Below are positions 49,774 to 63,256 of a DNA stretch of 64,000 bases, piece after piece. The notes under the pieces were generated by a model. The model saw only the letters and a program-made list of their open reading frames with translations. It did no database searches and was not told the origin of the DNA. This DNA is from Dipetalonema caudispina (Eukaryota > Nematoda > Chromadorea > Rhabditida > Onchocercidae). The translations under genes were made by a program, and so were the position numbers. The DNA lies in assembly GCA_013365325.1 (NCBI GenBank), contig JABVXV010000073.1, positions 62,001-126,000 on the forward strand, in the 5' to 3' direction. The stretch's first letter is position 1; the number at the start of each line of letters is the position of its first letter.

Positions 49774-52216
49774 ATGTAAGTAAAAAGAGTATTTCTGTAT
49801 GCGAAACATTGCTTACTATCTTTGTGATATTATGATTCATGATAAAAACTTTCAGAAATAATGCTAACTGATGAGAATAATTTAGTGGAGGAAGTTTTTT
49901 TTTTTTTTTTTTTTCGGAAACAGATGGGTAACAACAATAGAAAAACTTGATTGCCTCATTTTTCGTTGAATTATTTCGACTACTTTTTATCACTGGGAGT
50001 TGAAGATAAGAGGACTAATGCAAATCTTGCGAGTTTTCTTGAAATTGTTTGAGGAATTTCTAGCTTCTATTTGCATTTAGTAATGAAAAATCCAAAATGA
50101 ATCATTGAGAGATATCTGCGAAACGTGTTCTACTAAACGTCTATTCTGTTATATTTCGCTATTTTATTAAATCGTATAAAATCAATTTCCAATCACCAAC
50201 ACTTCAGAAAAAGATGACATAAGACTATTAAAAACATTTTATAACTTTTACAATTTTATTTACGAATTACTGTTGTTGATCACTCCACTTATTTTTTCCC
50301 CTTTTTTTCTTTCAATTTTAATCTAACAAATTATGTATTGCATGCAAAATTTTAAGCCATAGGTTGAGAAGTTCGAAATAAGAGAGCTGATTAGTTGCTT
50401 AAACAAAACTAAATCCTTAAACAGTAACAAGTTTCGTGAAGTTTGTGAAATTCAATTCTAGAGAGAAACTGGTTTGAAATTTTACAAACAGCTTTATCTG
50501 ATTATTCGAACGGTATTTATCGTCAAGTTCATTATTTGATTAATTTGGCAACTAATGGCAGAATTTTGCTCCGTCGACAAAAAGGTGAATGAAAAGCTGT
50601 GTGCATAAATCTCTGAGACATTTTCCTCTTTCTCTCTGCCAAAAAGTTTTGATTGAAAAAAGTTGGTATAATCCATCATAACATGCAAACAAAAGATTTA
50701 TAGTGATATCAACATAGGACATTTTTTAATTGCAATTGAGTGATAAAAGTTCCAAATTGCTCGGTTAGTTCCCTTAGAAAAAAGACTTTGACAAATTTAG
50801 CTCAAATATAATACCTTCAAAAACATTACTGGTGGTTCTATTCGCCGAATATAAACAACTCCCCAACTGATTTTTACCAAAGTGATTTCACAATTGAACT
50901 CTCTCGCATATTATGCTACATTTTATCACTAAAGGTAAAGTTTAGTTGAAACTGCTTTGAGTAAGAAAGATCCTAAAAAAGGTTTCGTTGTTTAAAATCG
51001 ATCTGGAAAACTGGCCTGATGACTAACTCATTATATTGCCGAGGAATTCTTTAAATTAAATCAAATATTGAAGGCCTAGATGGATTTTCCTGTGGCACAA
51101 AAAATTTGTAATCATTTTATTTAATTAACCTGAAAACAATGTGGAACTCTCTCTATCGAACAAAAAAGTATGAAAATGGAGCATGCTAATAGTGTAAAGT
51201 TAGCTTGGCAAAATCTAGTTTAATCAGATAGAGTTCATTTAAACATTCTAACAATCATTAGCTGGTGTTTTCTTGGTTCAGTCTAAAAATTTAACAAGAT
51301 TATATCAATTAAGAAACTGCCTCAAATCGACTTTATAGCTAAAATTACGAAAACCTTCCATTGCATAAAAGATTTTATTCCATAAAACAGTGTGTACATT
51401 ATCAAGAACTATATACCACACGACATCAGACACCAATTCACGCATCAAAATAGTTGCTGGACAACTTTCACTGGAACAAATAGAGCTAATAAATTTTTGA
51501 TGCCTAAATCCCGTATTCATAGTAGGTAAGTACAGATAAAAAGTTTGGATCAGAAGTCATACTTACATAAGAAATCTGAAATTAAATTGTATCAAGATAC
51601 CATTGTGTGTTGAAAGTCTTCAGAAATAAAGTCTGAGATCAAGAAATATGTATAAAAGAACTAAAATAGACAACTGTGCTTAAATACATTATTATACTTC
51701 AATAGAGCATTTAAGGTAGAAATTAATGTTCAAACGAAAAATTTTAAGTTGCCTAAGTTATCACGAAATGTGACATTCAAACCGAATAACATAAAACTCA
51801 TTAATAAATGAATTTGAAAGCCCCTATGACCCAAAATCCTTAAATTTAAAAAATCCGAGTGTTTTACTTAATTAAAAATGTTTTGGAAAATAGAAAACAG
51901 AGATAGTTTGCTAAGGTTAACACTTTTGAAAATGGATTATCAATGAAGTATATGTACATAAGGTGCGATTAAAAATAAAGAGATCAGAAATAAACAAACA
52001 AAGCATTTTTTGTGAGAACAATTACATCCCAAGAAACAATTTAAGTTTCCTGATTAACATCATTTAGGAGGGCTCAAATTTGCCTTTCAGGAAATTTCAA
52101 AGTTCTAACGGATCAAATTTTCCAGAGAAAATGGAAAAAATAGGGGAAACGAGAATTCTCTACAAAATTGCATAACTAGTAAAATGACATACAATCAACT
52201 GCTTCACTCCCATATT
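49773..52216. other. Intergenic region between convergent genes
   Basis: The small secreted protein gene and the F-box gene converge here, so the flanks include both 3' untranslated regions. A T-run lies near 49897. One coding-like minus-strand segment at 51305-51503 is listed separately. Nothing else was recognised. Confidence 0.5.
51305..51503 (-). CDS. Candidate terminal exon, unknown
   Basis: After a possible acceptor GGGATTTAG (minus strand, ending at 51504) a frame encodes about 65 residues, including SSICSSESCPATILMRELVS and DVVWYIVLDNVHTVLW. The composition is somewhat exon-like. It lies 0.7 kb beyond the F-box gene stop on the same strand and could be an alternative 3' exon of it or part of another gene. 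No domain was recognised and no partner exon was found. Confidence 0.22.
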
Positions 52217-55027
52217 TCATGTAGTGCAGAATAAAATGGATCCATCACCGCAGGCAATGACCAAATTATCGTCGTAATAATCGAACTAAAAATTGATCTT
52301 ATATTTCAATGAAACCAAATGAAAATTATAAAAGAATATTTCTTTATCTCGAATCCATAAATTCATGTAAATGAACATCAATTATCAGTATTTTTGTTAC
52401 TGCTATCTTTACAGTTGTATAATAGAATCTACTTTGGACGGTTCTGCTTCGAATACTTCTGATTCGGCAAACAGTCTGGGGTGTAAACCAGGTGTAAACA
52501 CTTTAAAACGACGATCTTTCGTGATGCACATTTGGCTGCCAATGTTCAGTCTTACTTGTCGTAAACCACCATTTCCAACAAATATTTCCTGAAATATATC
52601 ATTCTTTCTAATATCTCTTTATCATCAGTAACGTCATATTACTTGAAAAATTATTTGATCCGCAAAACATACACTGGTAATTGTTAAATCGATCGGATTG
52701 ATAGAAAGCATCTTGCCGTCGGTGGTTCCACAAAGTAGCTGTCCTTGCCGTATTGACATAGTTTGTGCATAAGCTTCCAGTTCTAAGTAATTCACAACTT
52801 CCCACATACGTTTGTCTACACATGCTAATCGTCGATCCTCACCACACGAATACAGATAGTTGCTGTCTGGCTATAACATTTCTAAAAGTTATAGGCATAG
52901 TAAGACGTCTTCGAGTCATTTTCATGACAAAGAATCATTCAGCATGAAAATATGTTTTCATGCTGAATGATTCGATGTTTCACAGTGTTTTACTCAAACA
53001 CTAATGAACATGAAACACAAAAGATTCAAAAACTAAGGAGGTGATTACCATCTGAACAAGATCGAAAACAGCACTTCGATGATATAGCATATCAGTAATT
53101 TTTTGGAGTGAATTGCGTGCATCCATAACAACTACTCTTCGTCCAAATGTGGAACAAACAGCTGTTGTACCATCATTTATAACACATAGCACTGCTGAAC
53201 CCATCTGAACATCACAAATCGCCTGAAAGAAATAAACTTATTTGTAACCGTGTAAACAGAGATTTTTGAATTATGTTACGATTTCTTTCTTATCTACGTT
53301 TCTGAATCATAACATTTTGTTTTTCTTTTTTTTATAAAGTTCATGTTTACTTCTGTTGGCTTTATGCATTACCTCATATATATAATGAGCAGTCCATTTC
53401 TTTTAAAAATTATACTGAAGTCCAAATTAAATCATTTGATTTTCTGATATTTTGGCTTATCTTATAATCTCACACGTTATTAGCAGTGTTTGTTGTGGAA
53501 AGAAAATTGAAAAGAAATTCTTCCATCTATCACAAGGATCGCAAAATAATAGCGACTTGCATCAAACTCTTACATTAACATGTCCATCAACGATTCGCCA
53601 CTGCTTCACATAACGATCCCATGCACAGGAGTAAAACATATCTGTATCCGCTTTGCACACATTCCATATCCATCCCTGCATACTATGCAAAGTTATGGAA
53701 ATCACATTATAAAATCTTAATCTGAATCTCATGGTCCTGCAAAAATAATAAACATAGGATCGGAGCACGACGCGACAAGCTCCCAAAACTCTAATATATC
53801 TAAGAAGGTTATGGGACTAGCCGTTTTAAGATAATATTCAAGCACAGATAAGCGATCGCCAAAAGGTACACTTCACAAAACGATTCATTTCGGTACCAAA
53901 ATCTATTCAAATTGATTGTATTTTGATCTTTTAAATAGACAAGTAACATTACCTGATGTGCTTCAGAAGATTCATACAATTTCCAGCTTTCGTTCTCCAC
54001 CCCATTCTACAACAATGAACATTCCCAATTTACATAAATAACTTTAATAAAACTTCTTTAAAATCTACCTACCTCATATTTCAAATAAATACAATCCAAA
54101 CTATCTAAGATAATAATCTATATCGAAGTACAGTCCTTAAAATTTTCGGCGCAGCAAACAAGAACAGTTGAAGAAGCTAAGCTTTCTTCAAACGAACTAA
54201 TAAAGCATTTCTGATGCCTTATAAATAAAAATATTGTAGAAACAATAACTATCAACTGTTAAAGAACAAGATCTGAACTTAAGTTCATAGAAAGATTTGG
54301 TATAAAAACTGCTAAAAATGAATATGAAGCTCTAACAATTATCGTATCTACATCCCAAATGATTAGTGCACGATCTCGAGCACCGGAAATGCATAATCGT
54401 TTGTGTGCCGATGATTTCATCAGTGCTACAGCATCAACTGTTCCGTCGTGTTCTACTGCACCAATAAATCGTCCCAATCTATCAATTAAAAAAAAATCGC
54501 TGAAAAGTAAAGTTAAACAGTTTAAGTAATTAGAGGAAAACAACGATAGGCTAAAATCCTATCTCACCTACACCAAAACCTAATGTACTTTTTAATATAT
54601 TAAAAAAGAAAATCACACTTTCCATCTTTCCACCGTTCCGTAACTTCTTCTGTCCTGGCACAACAATGTGATAATGAGGATACTGACTCATATAATTGGC
54701 AGGGTGGCAATACAATTTCAAATTTTCTCTGCAATATTTTCAAAGTTAACTTGAGCTCGAAGTATGGCTAAAAATCCTTTGTCTCATCTCAAATTCAAAA
54801 AATACTATGGCAAGAACTTTATACACTAAATGCTTCATAAACATCATTAGTCTTTCCTTAAAATGAAGTGAATATACCTGCAATTTTCGCTTCCAATAAC
54901 ACTGATCAGCAATAATCGTTGCAAAGAAGCGACATGTCAAACGAACGTTTTGCCACAAGTCACGACTTGGAAGATAGTTTAGAATAATTAAAATTAGTTC
55001 ACAGGGTAAATCCACCATTCTTGACAT
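52217..55027 (-). CDS. F-box/WD40-repeat protein, FBXW9-like
   Basis: Nine exons in phase (55027-54878, 54728-54619, 54499-54337, 54006-53953, 53675-53574, 53222-53049, 52870-52673, 52588-52433, 52285-52217) encode 391 residues. The F-box is at the N-terminus (VDLPCELILIILNYLPSRDL, with RLTCRFF). WD-type blades follow: RLCISGARDRALIIWDVD, FYSCAWDRYVKQWRI, LYSCGEDRRLACVDKR, LCGTTDGKMLSI and, in the last exon, VIACGDGSILFC. The general layout resembles FBXW9. Such proteins are substrate receptors of SCF ubiquitin ligases: the F-box binds Skp1 and the propeller binds the substrate. A TTCCAG at about 55063 may be a leader acceptor. The gene lies 737 bp downstream of the MYST acetyltransferase stop on the same strand. 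Assignment to FBXW9 rather than another FBXW type is tentative. Confidence 0.8.
52932..52973. repeat. Perfect 19-bp inverted repeat in an F-box gene intron
   Basis: GAATCATTCAGCATGAAAA at 52932-52950 is exactly complementary to 52955-52973, with a TATG loop. It lies within the 178-bp intron between exons 53049-53222 and 52673-52870. Confidence 0.85.
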
Positions 55028-55764
55028 ATTTATACAGTATATGCAGCACTTTTAGTATTAAACTGGAATTTGAAACTATGTAAAAAATATCTAGCATGGG
55101 TTTAATTAGAAAGAATGAATTAGGGAAAAATTCATAGAAAAAGATTAGAAACAAAACGCTAAAAAAAAAGGAAGAAAAAAGCATTTAGCATTGACAATAT
55201 CGACAGTGAGTTAAGAAAAGTACCAAGACAGAATAGCGCTTCATTTTCCCCTTAAACTCTGTTTATACAGCAAGTTGTCTATTCACTTGAGCTTATTTTT
55301 GTTGACATATTTACAGCAAAAATGTCCCTATTAAAATGAGCCAATCTGAATGCTAACACCGAATCGATCAATGATTTCAAATGTTATTTCCCATTGGGAA
55401 ACACCCAGTAAACAAAACGAAATCTTAACTTTCTCCTTGAAAATTCAAAATTTGCTACTGCCTTAATCCTACAAAACGGGCAAAAATTAAATAGAAGTGA
55501 AGAAACAATTTTGGTTGAAACAGCCAATCGATATTCTTTAAAAAGCCCAAGAGGCAAAAAGGGATGCAAACCTTTATTTAGAACATTACAGTATGCTACA
55601 AAAAATAAATTAATGATGACATGTTATGTCTCACAAAGAAGATAAATACAGCGATTAATGTTGACTGTGAATAAAAAATAATGAAATTTAGATGTAAGTA
55701 TTGAAATTGTTTGGGCTTAGAATTTTTAATGAGTAATCGATAACTAATGCGCCAAATTCTTTGA
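55028..55764 (-). other. Spacer between MYST and F-box genes
   Basis: The 737 bp between the MYST stop and the F-box start contain no convincing exon. A pyrimidine-rich tract ending in CCAG lies just before the F-box start on the minus strand and could act as a trans-splice acceptor. Confidence 0.4.
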
Positions 55765-58700
55765 CTAATCAACATATGTGCCCATCTTTTTAAAAGCATC
55801 TTCGACGTCAAATTCAGGTTCCCAAATAAGTTTCTCATCATGCACAATTCGACGGCGAAACATACGTAACGGTGCCGCAAATGCTTTCTTCTAAAACGAG
55901 TAGCTACCTTGTTTATCGATAAATAAATAATTGAAGGAAAATACATTAATCAAGGGTTTTGAGAAATAAATTAATGTCTTTTCTATCATTTAATTAATGA
56001 GATTAATAAATTAATCTTTTCTATCCTAAAAACATCAAAAACGAAAGAAGTGCAAATAACGACGTCTTTATTTCAAACGCAATGAAAATGATCGAACAAA
56101 AACAATTTTTAAAACTTGATTTGTGCATCACAAAAAAGAGAAGAGTCCCCTGAACAATGTGATCTTGCAGAATATGAACAAACATCCTACGATGTGCATC
56201 ATGACAAAGAACTTACTTTATTAATCAAGTAGTTTCCATCGCGGTATTTGAGCATCTTATTTTCAAGCATTGTACTGATGATATCTGATGAATGTATACC
56301 GGTCTCGTTGCTCATTTCTGCAAAAGTTGATTCCTTTAAAATCAAAAAAAAACTCATAAATTTCTGAAATACTTTTAATATGAAGTACTCGGCAAGAAAC
56401 AAATAATTAGTACTGTTCTAGTAATCCTAATAATACTATTCAAATGTTAACGAAGCTAAATTTAATGCCTTTGATCGAGATAGAGTTCATCGGTCGCCGC
56501 TTTCGAATGTAGTATATGATCACTGCTTTCCAGTAGCTTCGATATGTGATTAAACCCATATCAGAAAGTGGATGCTCAGGTCCCCCGATTTTCCGTTCTC
56601 GCAAAGAAAGTTTGTAGCCTCAAAAAGATTTTCAAAGAATAAATTTATAACGACATAATGAAAAAAAAAAAAACTTTTGCTGTTACGAAATTCGGTTCGC
56701 TTTGCATAAAATCTGTGAAAATAAAAAGAGAAAAAAATTACTGAGATCGATGAGGAATTTGCCATATCCAGTTCGCTGTGATGATGGAAGTGTCAATAAG
56801 CAGCTCAAGTTATTGTTTTTGCTCGGATTTTTTTCCTTGAACAAACAGTGCTTTTAAAAACAGATTATTTCCTGTGTTTTCAAGTCTTTAAAGTAAAAAG
56901 ACAAGATGAAAATAAAAACAGACCTTCGAGAAATAGCCCAAGAGTACATAACCTTCCGCTGTATATTCAGTCAAGAGATAGAATAAAAACGTTTCCACCT
57001 CATGATGAAGTGTTTTTGAAAACAGAAACAATTTGGACAGCAAACACAGCCTTCGACAATAAGCCTGAAATAGTATCAAAAACAACCTTTACAGCGTCAA
57101 TACATAAATAAACTCTAAGGAGTTTTACATAATCATTAGCTTTTTGCAAAGTATCCCATATACAGTTGTGATAAAATATTAAATGACTCAGCGCCTCAAA
57201 CTATATCAAAAATTAGTTTACACAGCTGAAGAACAAGATGGAAGCTATAAAAAATTTCTTAAATGAAAGCGATAACATACTGTATGCTTGAAACTTTATG
57301 GACCACAAACTCCTATCTCTAAAAACTTTGATCTGCAAATGGCAACTCTAGAATTCCAAGGAGTTCTTCTAAGGATTTTCCAAAATTAATAAGAATGAAC
57401 AAACAATTTCATCGATGCCGTCGATTTCCCAAAATGATAGTCTTTCTTCTCGGTAAATTTCATTCCCTGGCGGATGCTTCCACTCACAATGAGCCTTAAA
57501 AGCAACATTTCACCAGTCCATCAAAAGCAGTAAATATAATAAAACACAAAATGACAAAATTTGAAATACTCACAAAAAAGATGTGATCTGCATGAACACA
57601 ATCTCATGTAATCAGTAATATAAGGAGTTAATCAAATGTTAAATGAATAAAATGACAAGAAATGGATAGAAAAGTACCGTATGTATTTCGTATAACGTAG
57701 AATCTTCAAGAGCTACGAGACAGAATCGACATAAATAAACATTGGATGACTGTGCAATTCGTTTTGGATAAGGGGATGGATACATCGCCAGTAAACGTTC
57801 GGAACCGAAATGGATCCACTGTGTTTGAGGGGGTCTTTCCTCATCAGCATTCAAATCTTCCGATGGTAGAGATGCTAGGAATTCTCTTTTAGCAGTCATG
57901 TATCTGTAATGATAAATCATATTCTAAAGTGAAAATGCGTTAAAAACTCGAATTTCCATCCCAACAGAAAAAAAAATTAAAAAGAATAGAAGTTGTTCAA
58001 CTATAAATGTTTGGATACCGCTGATAATCACTTCCCCTACTTTAGGTATTAATGAGTATTTGTTAACTTCCATATTACAACTATGCACCGCAAAACACAA
58101 ATAAAGGAAATGAGGAAACAGATAACTTACAAATTATAGTCAAAAGTTGTTGAATTATCTTTCATCGCTCGATGTTTTTCAGCCTCCGTTAATTGTTCGG
58201 CATCCCGCTTTGCATGAATAGAAATTTTAATGCCATCAACAACACTGATATTCCTAGATGGTTCATTTTCCGAATCGCTCCGTTTTATTTTCTGAAAAAC
58301 TAAAACGCGTCTACCACAATACTGACTATTTCCAATATTGATTCTTTTCAACAGTGCCAATGGTGCCTAAAGCAATTCTAGTTCGAGTTTTGAGCCACAA
58401 TTCAGCATACGGCAATTTCTTTGAACAACAACGGGGATTTTGCTAGGAATGGCTGCTTCAAGAACTGAATATTTCAATGAGTTATAATGTAAAGAATGGA
58501 AAATGGCAGTGTTTGCATCGCAAGACGATAAATGTGATTCATATTTTAAAATAAACAATAGTGGAAATCCATGTAAGCAAGGAAAAAAAATGAGCGAAAA
58601 CAACCTTTGAGTTTTTTGCACTTATTTTTCTCTTCAGAGAAAAATTCTCGTTTCCAATGTGTCGCTTAATTTGATTTTTTCCTTTTTGTTCTTTATCCTT

Positions 58701-61336
58701 CAAGTATTGACGACATAAATCTTTCAATTGATCGTTTATCTGGAAATTCATAAATACACGATATCTGCTTTGCTAAAAGAATATGTCTGAATAATTGAAG
58801 CAAATGTTATTATTTAATCACTTGAACTATCTCAATAAAAACTATCAAATTAGGATGTGCTTATCACGAAGATTTTATACTATAATACGCCGTGAAAAAA
58901 AAGCACAATCAAAGACATACAGCATCTCGCTCAGTTTGTAATCTGGCTTTCCAGAGATAAGCTGTCGTGTAATGACGCTTTAAATGCCAAGAATATGACT
59001 TTCTCCCAGTTGATCCATTTTTTTGCAAGGAACTATTCGATGAAGAAGAGCTATCTGATGATTCACTGAAAAATTCAAATGCTTCGTCAACATTACTTTT
59101 GACGGATGATTCGGAAGATTTATCCGATATTTTCCACCCCCAAAGTTTTTTTCTGTTTCGAAATCTGAAAAACAGTCCTAATTCTACGCTAATTATTTTC
59201 GAAATGGCTTCCTAGAACGGTTCAATGGCCAGTCATTAAAATATTTGAAAGAACAACTCTCTTGCATAAATTAAACACCGAACTTAACGCTGAATTAAAG
59301 TAAAATAGTGGTTTACGATAGATAATTAGAAACTGAAACTTGAAAAATCATTTTTTTTTTGATTCTCTATAAGCATTTCGCTGTGGGTATATTGCATTTC
59401 TTCTATTCAGTTGCACAGTGAATAGCTAAATTTTGAAGTAAATTCTATATTCCAAAGTTTTTACTAATTTTTGTCAGTCCGAGAGCTGCACAATACAAAT
59501 TTTTTACATGTTGGTTTTTACGCTCACATTTCAAATTATTTAAAAAATTTTTAAGAATGCTTGTAAAAGGACCTATTTTCGATATCCAGAAGATGTTTAC
59601 ATTCTGCACAGAACCAACTTGAAAGTGGATCTTTCGGATTCATCCATATTCCAGAACTTGGTTTGCACGCCCCGTGAAAAGCTGCATCACATGCAAAACA
59701 CTGCACGTTTTCCGGCTGAAAATCATAAAAACTATATAATTTGTCTTAGTTTGGATAACAGCATCAATATTAAACTTGTTGGCTTAAAACAGTAAGGATA
59801 AAATTGAGAGAAACAACAGGTCCCAACACAAAATATTTTACAAGCGAAGTTCGGGAAAAGTACAAACTCCAAAACTTTCAAACAAAACAAGAAATTAGTT
59901 ATGAAAAAAGGTAATTGTAATCTACAGTGTTCGGATACATCAATCAATAGTCTTTTTCTAAAACCTTCCAATAAAAAATTTTTAATAAAAAGAGTATTTC
60001 ACTCTTAAACATAAAAACTCACATCATATATGAACTCGCTGCATTTATAGCAATATATACATGCTGGACAAAACCATGTGTAGAATCGTTTTTCAGACAC
60101 TAAACGTACGGATTCTGGCGCATACCCCAAACACTCCAGATGATCTGAACAAATCAAGCTAATTTGGATGTTGACTATAAACTTGAAGGCCTGATCCAAA
60201 CATTACAAATACATACCAGATTCGTAGGTATAATATCAACATATTCACGAAAGACAAGAAACACGCTTTGATTAAAACAATAATGTATTTGAAAGTGTCC
60301 AACTTTATTTACAACCCTATATGATTCAGAGCATTAAAAAGCACTCATTTGTACCAGAGCGATGGGGAAGGCAGTTGATATAGAAGCTCCCACGTGAAAA
60401 TATGAAAGGATTATATTAAAAAATATTTAACTGGTAAAAATTTACATTTATTTTCACAAACAGAACATGTCATAAAACCATCAGCGTTTAATTTACATAG
60501 CCGACAGTGATCTGTTCCTCGTGATCTGAAACAAAATAGAAAACATCATTTCTACAAGTTAACAACACATGTGTAAAAGCATACATTTGAATGTCTAAAA
60601 TAAAACTGAACCACATACTGCTTTTTATATAATCCTCTGGTTTTGATTGGGGAATACGTAGAAGAGCTTTTTTGCTGCTTATTATATTCTTTGACTTTTG
60701 CCGAAATCTTTCCACTCCTCCTCACAAGGACAGGTAAGCCAGTAGAAGTCCGTGAATTAACTCGAGTTCTCTTTCCTGCTACAGCCCTGAATGATGAAAA
60801 CTGATAAATCAGCAAAATTTTAGAGAAATCTGAAGTTACGCCACAAAAGAAGCTAAATAATCTGCAAGAACTAAATAATAATATGAATTATAGAGATGGT
60901 AATTCGATAAGTGTGAAAAATTAAACATGGGTATGAAGTGATCCTACCTCACAATATTCCCACAACATAAATCTATCATTCATTTAAATTTGGCCTACTT
61001 AATTTCCGCTCGACAATACCAGTTATTGGCACAATCGTTTAATAGGATTTTGCATCAAATATATCCTCTTATCCCTGACAAGTTATCATACTCTAACTTT
61101 TGGGCAATTTACACGGCTGAATATCTGTAAGTTCATTTCAATCCTATTCGCCTTAATTTAATTAAGTCTAAACATCAAAATTACCTCCTGTTCTTATTAC
61201 CGTCGTTTCCCGTGATTCCCGAAGATGAAGCAGTCTGAGTGGACAAACCTTTCATCTTCCCACTACCCAAAGTTATTAGCTGTTGTCTTTTTTTCGATGC
61301 TTTCGTCGCTTCCGATGTTGTCTTTCGTGTCTTCAT
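55765..61336 (-). CDS. MYST-family histone acetyltransferase, KAT6/MOZ-type
   Basis: Fifteen exons in phase run from the ATG at 61336 to the TAG at 55765, giving 746 residues. A Lys/Ser-rich N-terminus precedes a double PHD finger (about 112-222; [54 protein letters not shown]). A Ser-rich linker follows, then the MYST domain: C2HC finger C485/C488/H501/C505, then [13 protein letters not shown] and [20 protein letters not shown] (K549, the autoacetylated lysine position). Next come LSCLLTLP (C591), the acetyl-CoA loop [11 protein letters not shown] and [19 protein letters not shown] (catalytic glutamate E625). The enzyme acetylates histone lysines in chromatin; the PHD pair reads modified H3. 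PHD pair plus MYST is the KAT6/MOZ layout; C. elegans LSY-12 is the likely comparison. It is shorter than vertebrate KAT6 and lacks the long C-terminal region. A TTACAG two bases before the start is a probable leader acceptor. Confidence 0.88.
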
Positions 61337-61910
61337 TTCTGTAACGCAAAAATTTTCATGATACAACAACGTAACTGTATCATGAGTTACAATGTGATCA
61401 AAGATCACGATATCATACAGTACAAAAGAAAAAAAAAAAAATGCGTCGGTTACGACTTAATATGAAATTGAGCCGAAATTTTCAACTGTTTGTGGATTAT
61501 TATAAATTACAATTTTACACAGATTTACTTCCACCTCTTATCTCCTCCCAAAACTAAATCCATCCATTTGGCCTTAACTCACGTAATTTCACCTATTTAT
61601 CTTCTTCATACGTCAAATATTCTACCGAATTCATTGACGTTTAATAGAAATTCAAAATACTACTCACAATCACCCATTCCATGAATTATTTCATTCGTTG
61701 CAGCGTAATTTTTGAAATTTAAATTGATGAATGTTAGAGATTGAAGTGATGAGAGGATGATGGAATGGTAGAGATATTAAGATATGTGAGAGATGGTGTT
61801 CTTATGTGATGAATATGATATACATGAATTGATATCCTTAACATAGTGATCAGTTATCTCTACATATGCTTCAACACAGATGTATCTACTAAAATGATAA
61901 ACATTAAACT

Positions 61911-61933
61911 GCTGCTACTGCTACTGCTACTCT
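61911..61933. repeat. CTGCTA short tandem repeat
   Basis: CTGCTGCTACTGCTACTGCT and a few further bases of the same unit. Confidence 0.8.
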
Positions 61934-62621
61934 AAATTATAGCTTCTTGAAATTTTTGCTAAAGCAAAATTCCTCAAGTTAGATATTTTCAACATTGAGT
62001 TGTGTAATATCGGTGATACCAAGCAAGTTTTTATTGCCTTTTTTTTTTTTTTTTTTCTCATCATTTTTCACGGCTAAGAGTAATGTTGCCAAGTAATTTT
62101 TTTTTGTTGTTGGCATACCTAGTAAATCTATCCTTTGCTCCTTATTATTTCAATCAATTGAATAAAACAGAAATCTCCGTTTGAAAAAAAAAAGAAAAAG
62201 AAGGAAAAAAAAAAACATTGTCAGTAATCAATGAAAGATATGATTGCGATCATTTTTTCAATCAATGGTTATCTCTTAAATCTAACAATTCCATTTTATT
62301 TCTCCCTTCTTTTCTTTTATATCTTTTTGATAAGCTTTGAAGTAGAGCAAATATTAATCGTAAGCTAAGCTAACTGATTTTAGGATTCTAACATTTTTTC
62401 TTATTTTCTTATTGCATTTTCGCAAAACAATTGTTGTTTTTGTTTTTGCAAGTTTGGAAGCGTGCTATAGGTGCAATTATTGCTATATATGAGCTCCATT
62501 CTTTCCCCTTCGACAAGGCTGTTGCAGAATGTACACTGGTCTAGCTAGCCAAGACGTGAATTATCCATTGATTAACATCATGGCCTATAAACTTTCTACA
62601 TTCACAAATGGTTATTTCATC

Positions 62622-62641
62622 AAAAAAAAAAAAAAAAAAAA
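62622..62641. repeat. Poly(A) run
   Basis: A homopolymer of about 20 bases. Confidence 0.85.
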
Positions 62642-63256
62642 ATGCCCAGTACTTAAGAAAACTATCATCACTTTATACTTAACATTTCCAACTACCTTTC
62701 TTCATTTTCTCTCCGTCTCATTTCACCAAATTTATGATCGTTTATCTTTCTATCTATTCGAACAAAATTAAACACTATTCTATTCTCCTACCTTCAAAAA
62801 GATTTTGTACTTTTAGACGTTTTTTTTTCTTTCTCTTAAATATTTTTACTTCTTTCGCAATTTTCATATACTTCACAGCATTTGCATTCATTGAATTGGT
62901 TTTGTTTGTGTTAAATAGTTAAAAAGTTTCTCTGTTATTGCCATCTTAATAAATAACCCTACTCTCTAATTTATTTTGTCGAATGTTTTCCAACTACTTT
63001 TCTCTCTTTTGTTTCTTTCACATAGAAAAAAAAATGGGAAGATGTAAAGCCAAAATAGAGAAATGATAAAAATTGGAAAATTTATCATCCATTGCAAATT
63101 AAGATAATTCATGACAAATAAACAATGCAACATAAACAATTGTAGTAAATGTTGAAGAAGTAAGGTCAACCAGCACAAAAGAGTAACAATACTAACATTT
63201 CTTCTCGAATTATCACTTTCATTTGATGTAAATTTTCAGTAATTTATGATTCAAAA

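Larger units (their letters stand above)
61337..63256. other. Divergent intergenic region, MYST / AMN1-like gene
   Basis: No exon could be supported between the two divergent starts. It contains T- and A-runs (62039-62055, 62622-62641) and a CTGCTA-type short repeat at about 61911-61933. It presumably carries the promoters of both genes. Leader acceptors are proposed at 61339-61340 (minus) and 63238-63239 (plus). Confidence 0.5.
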
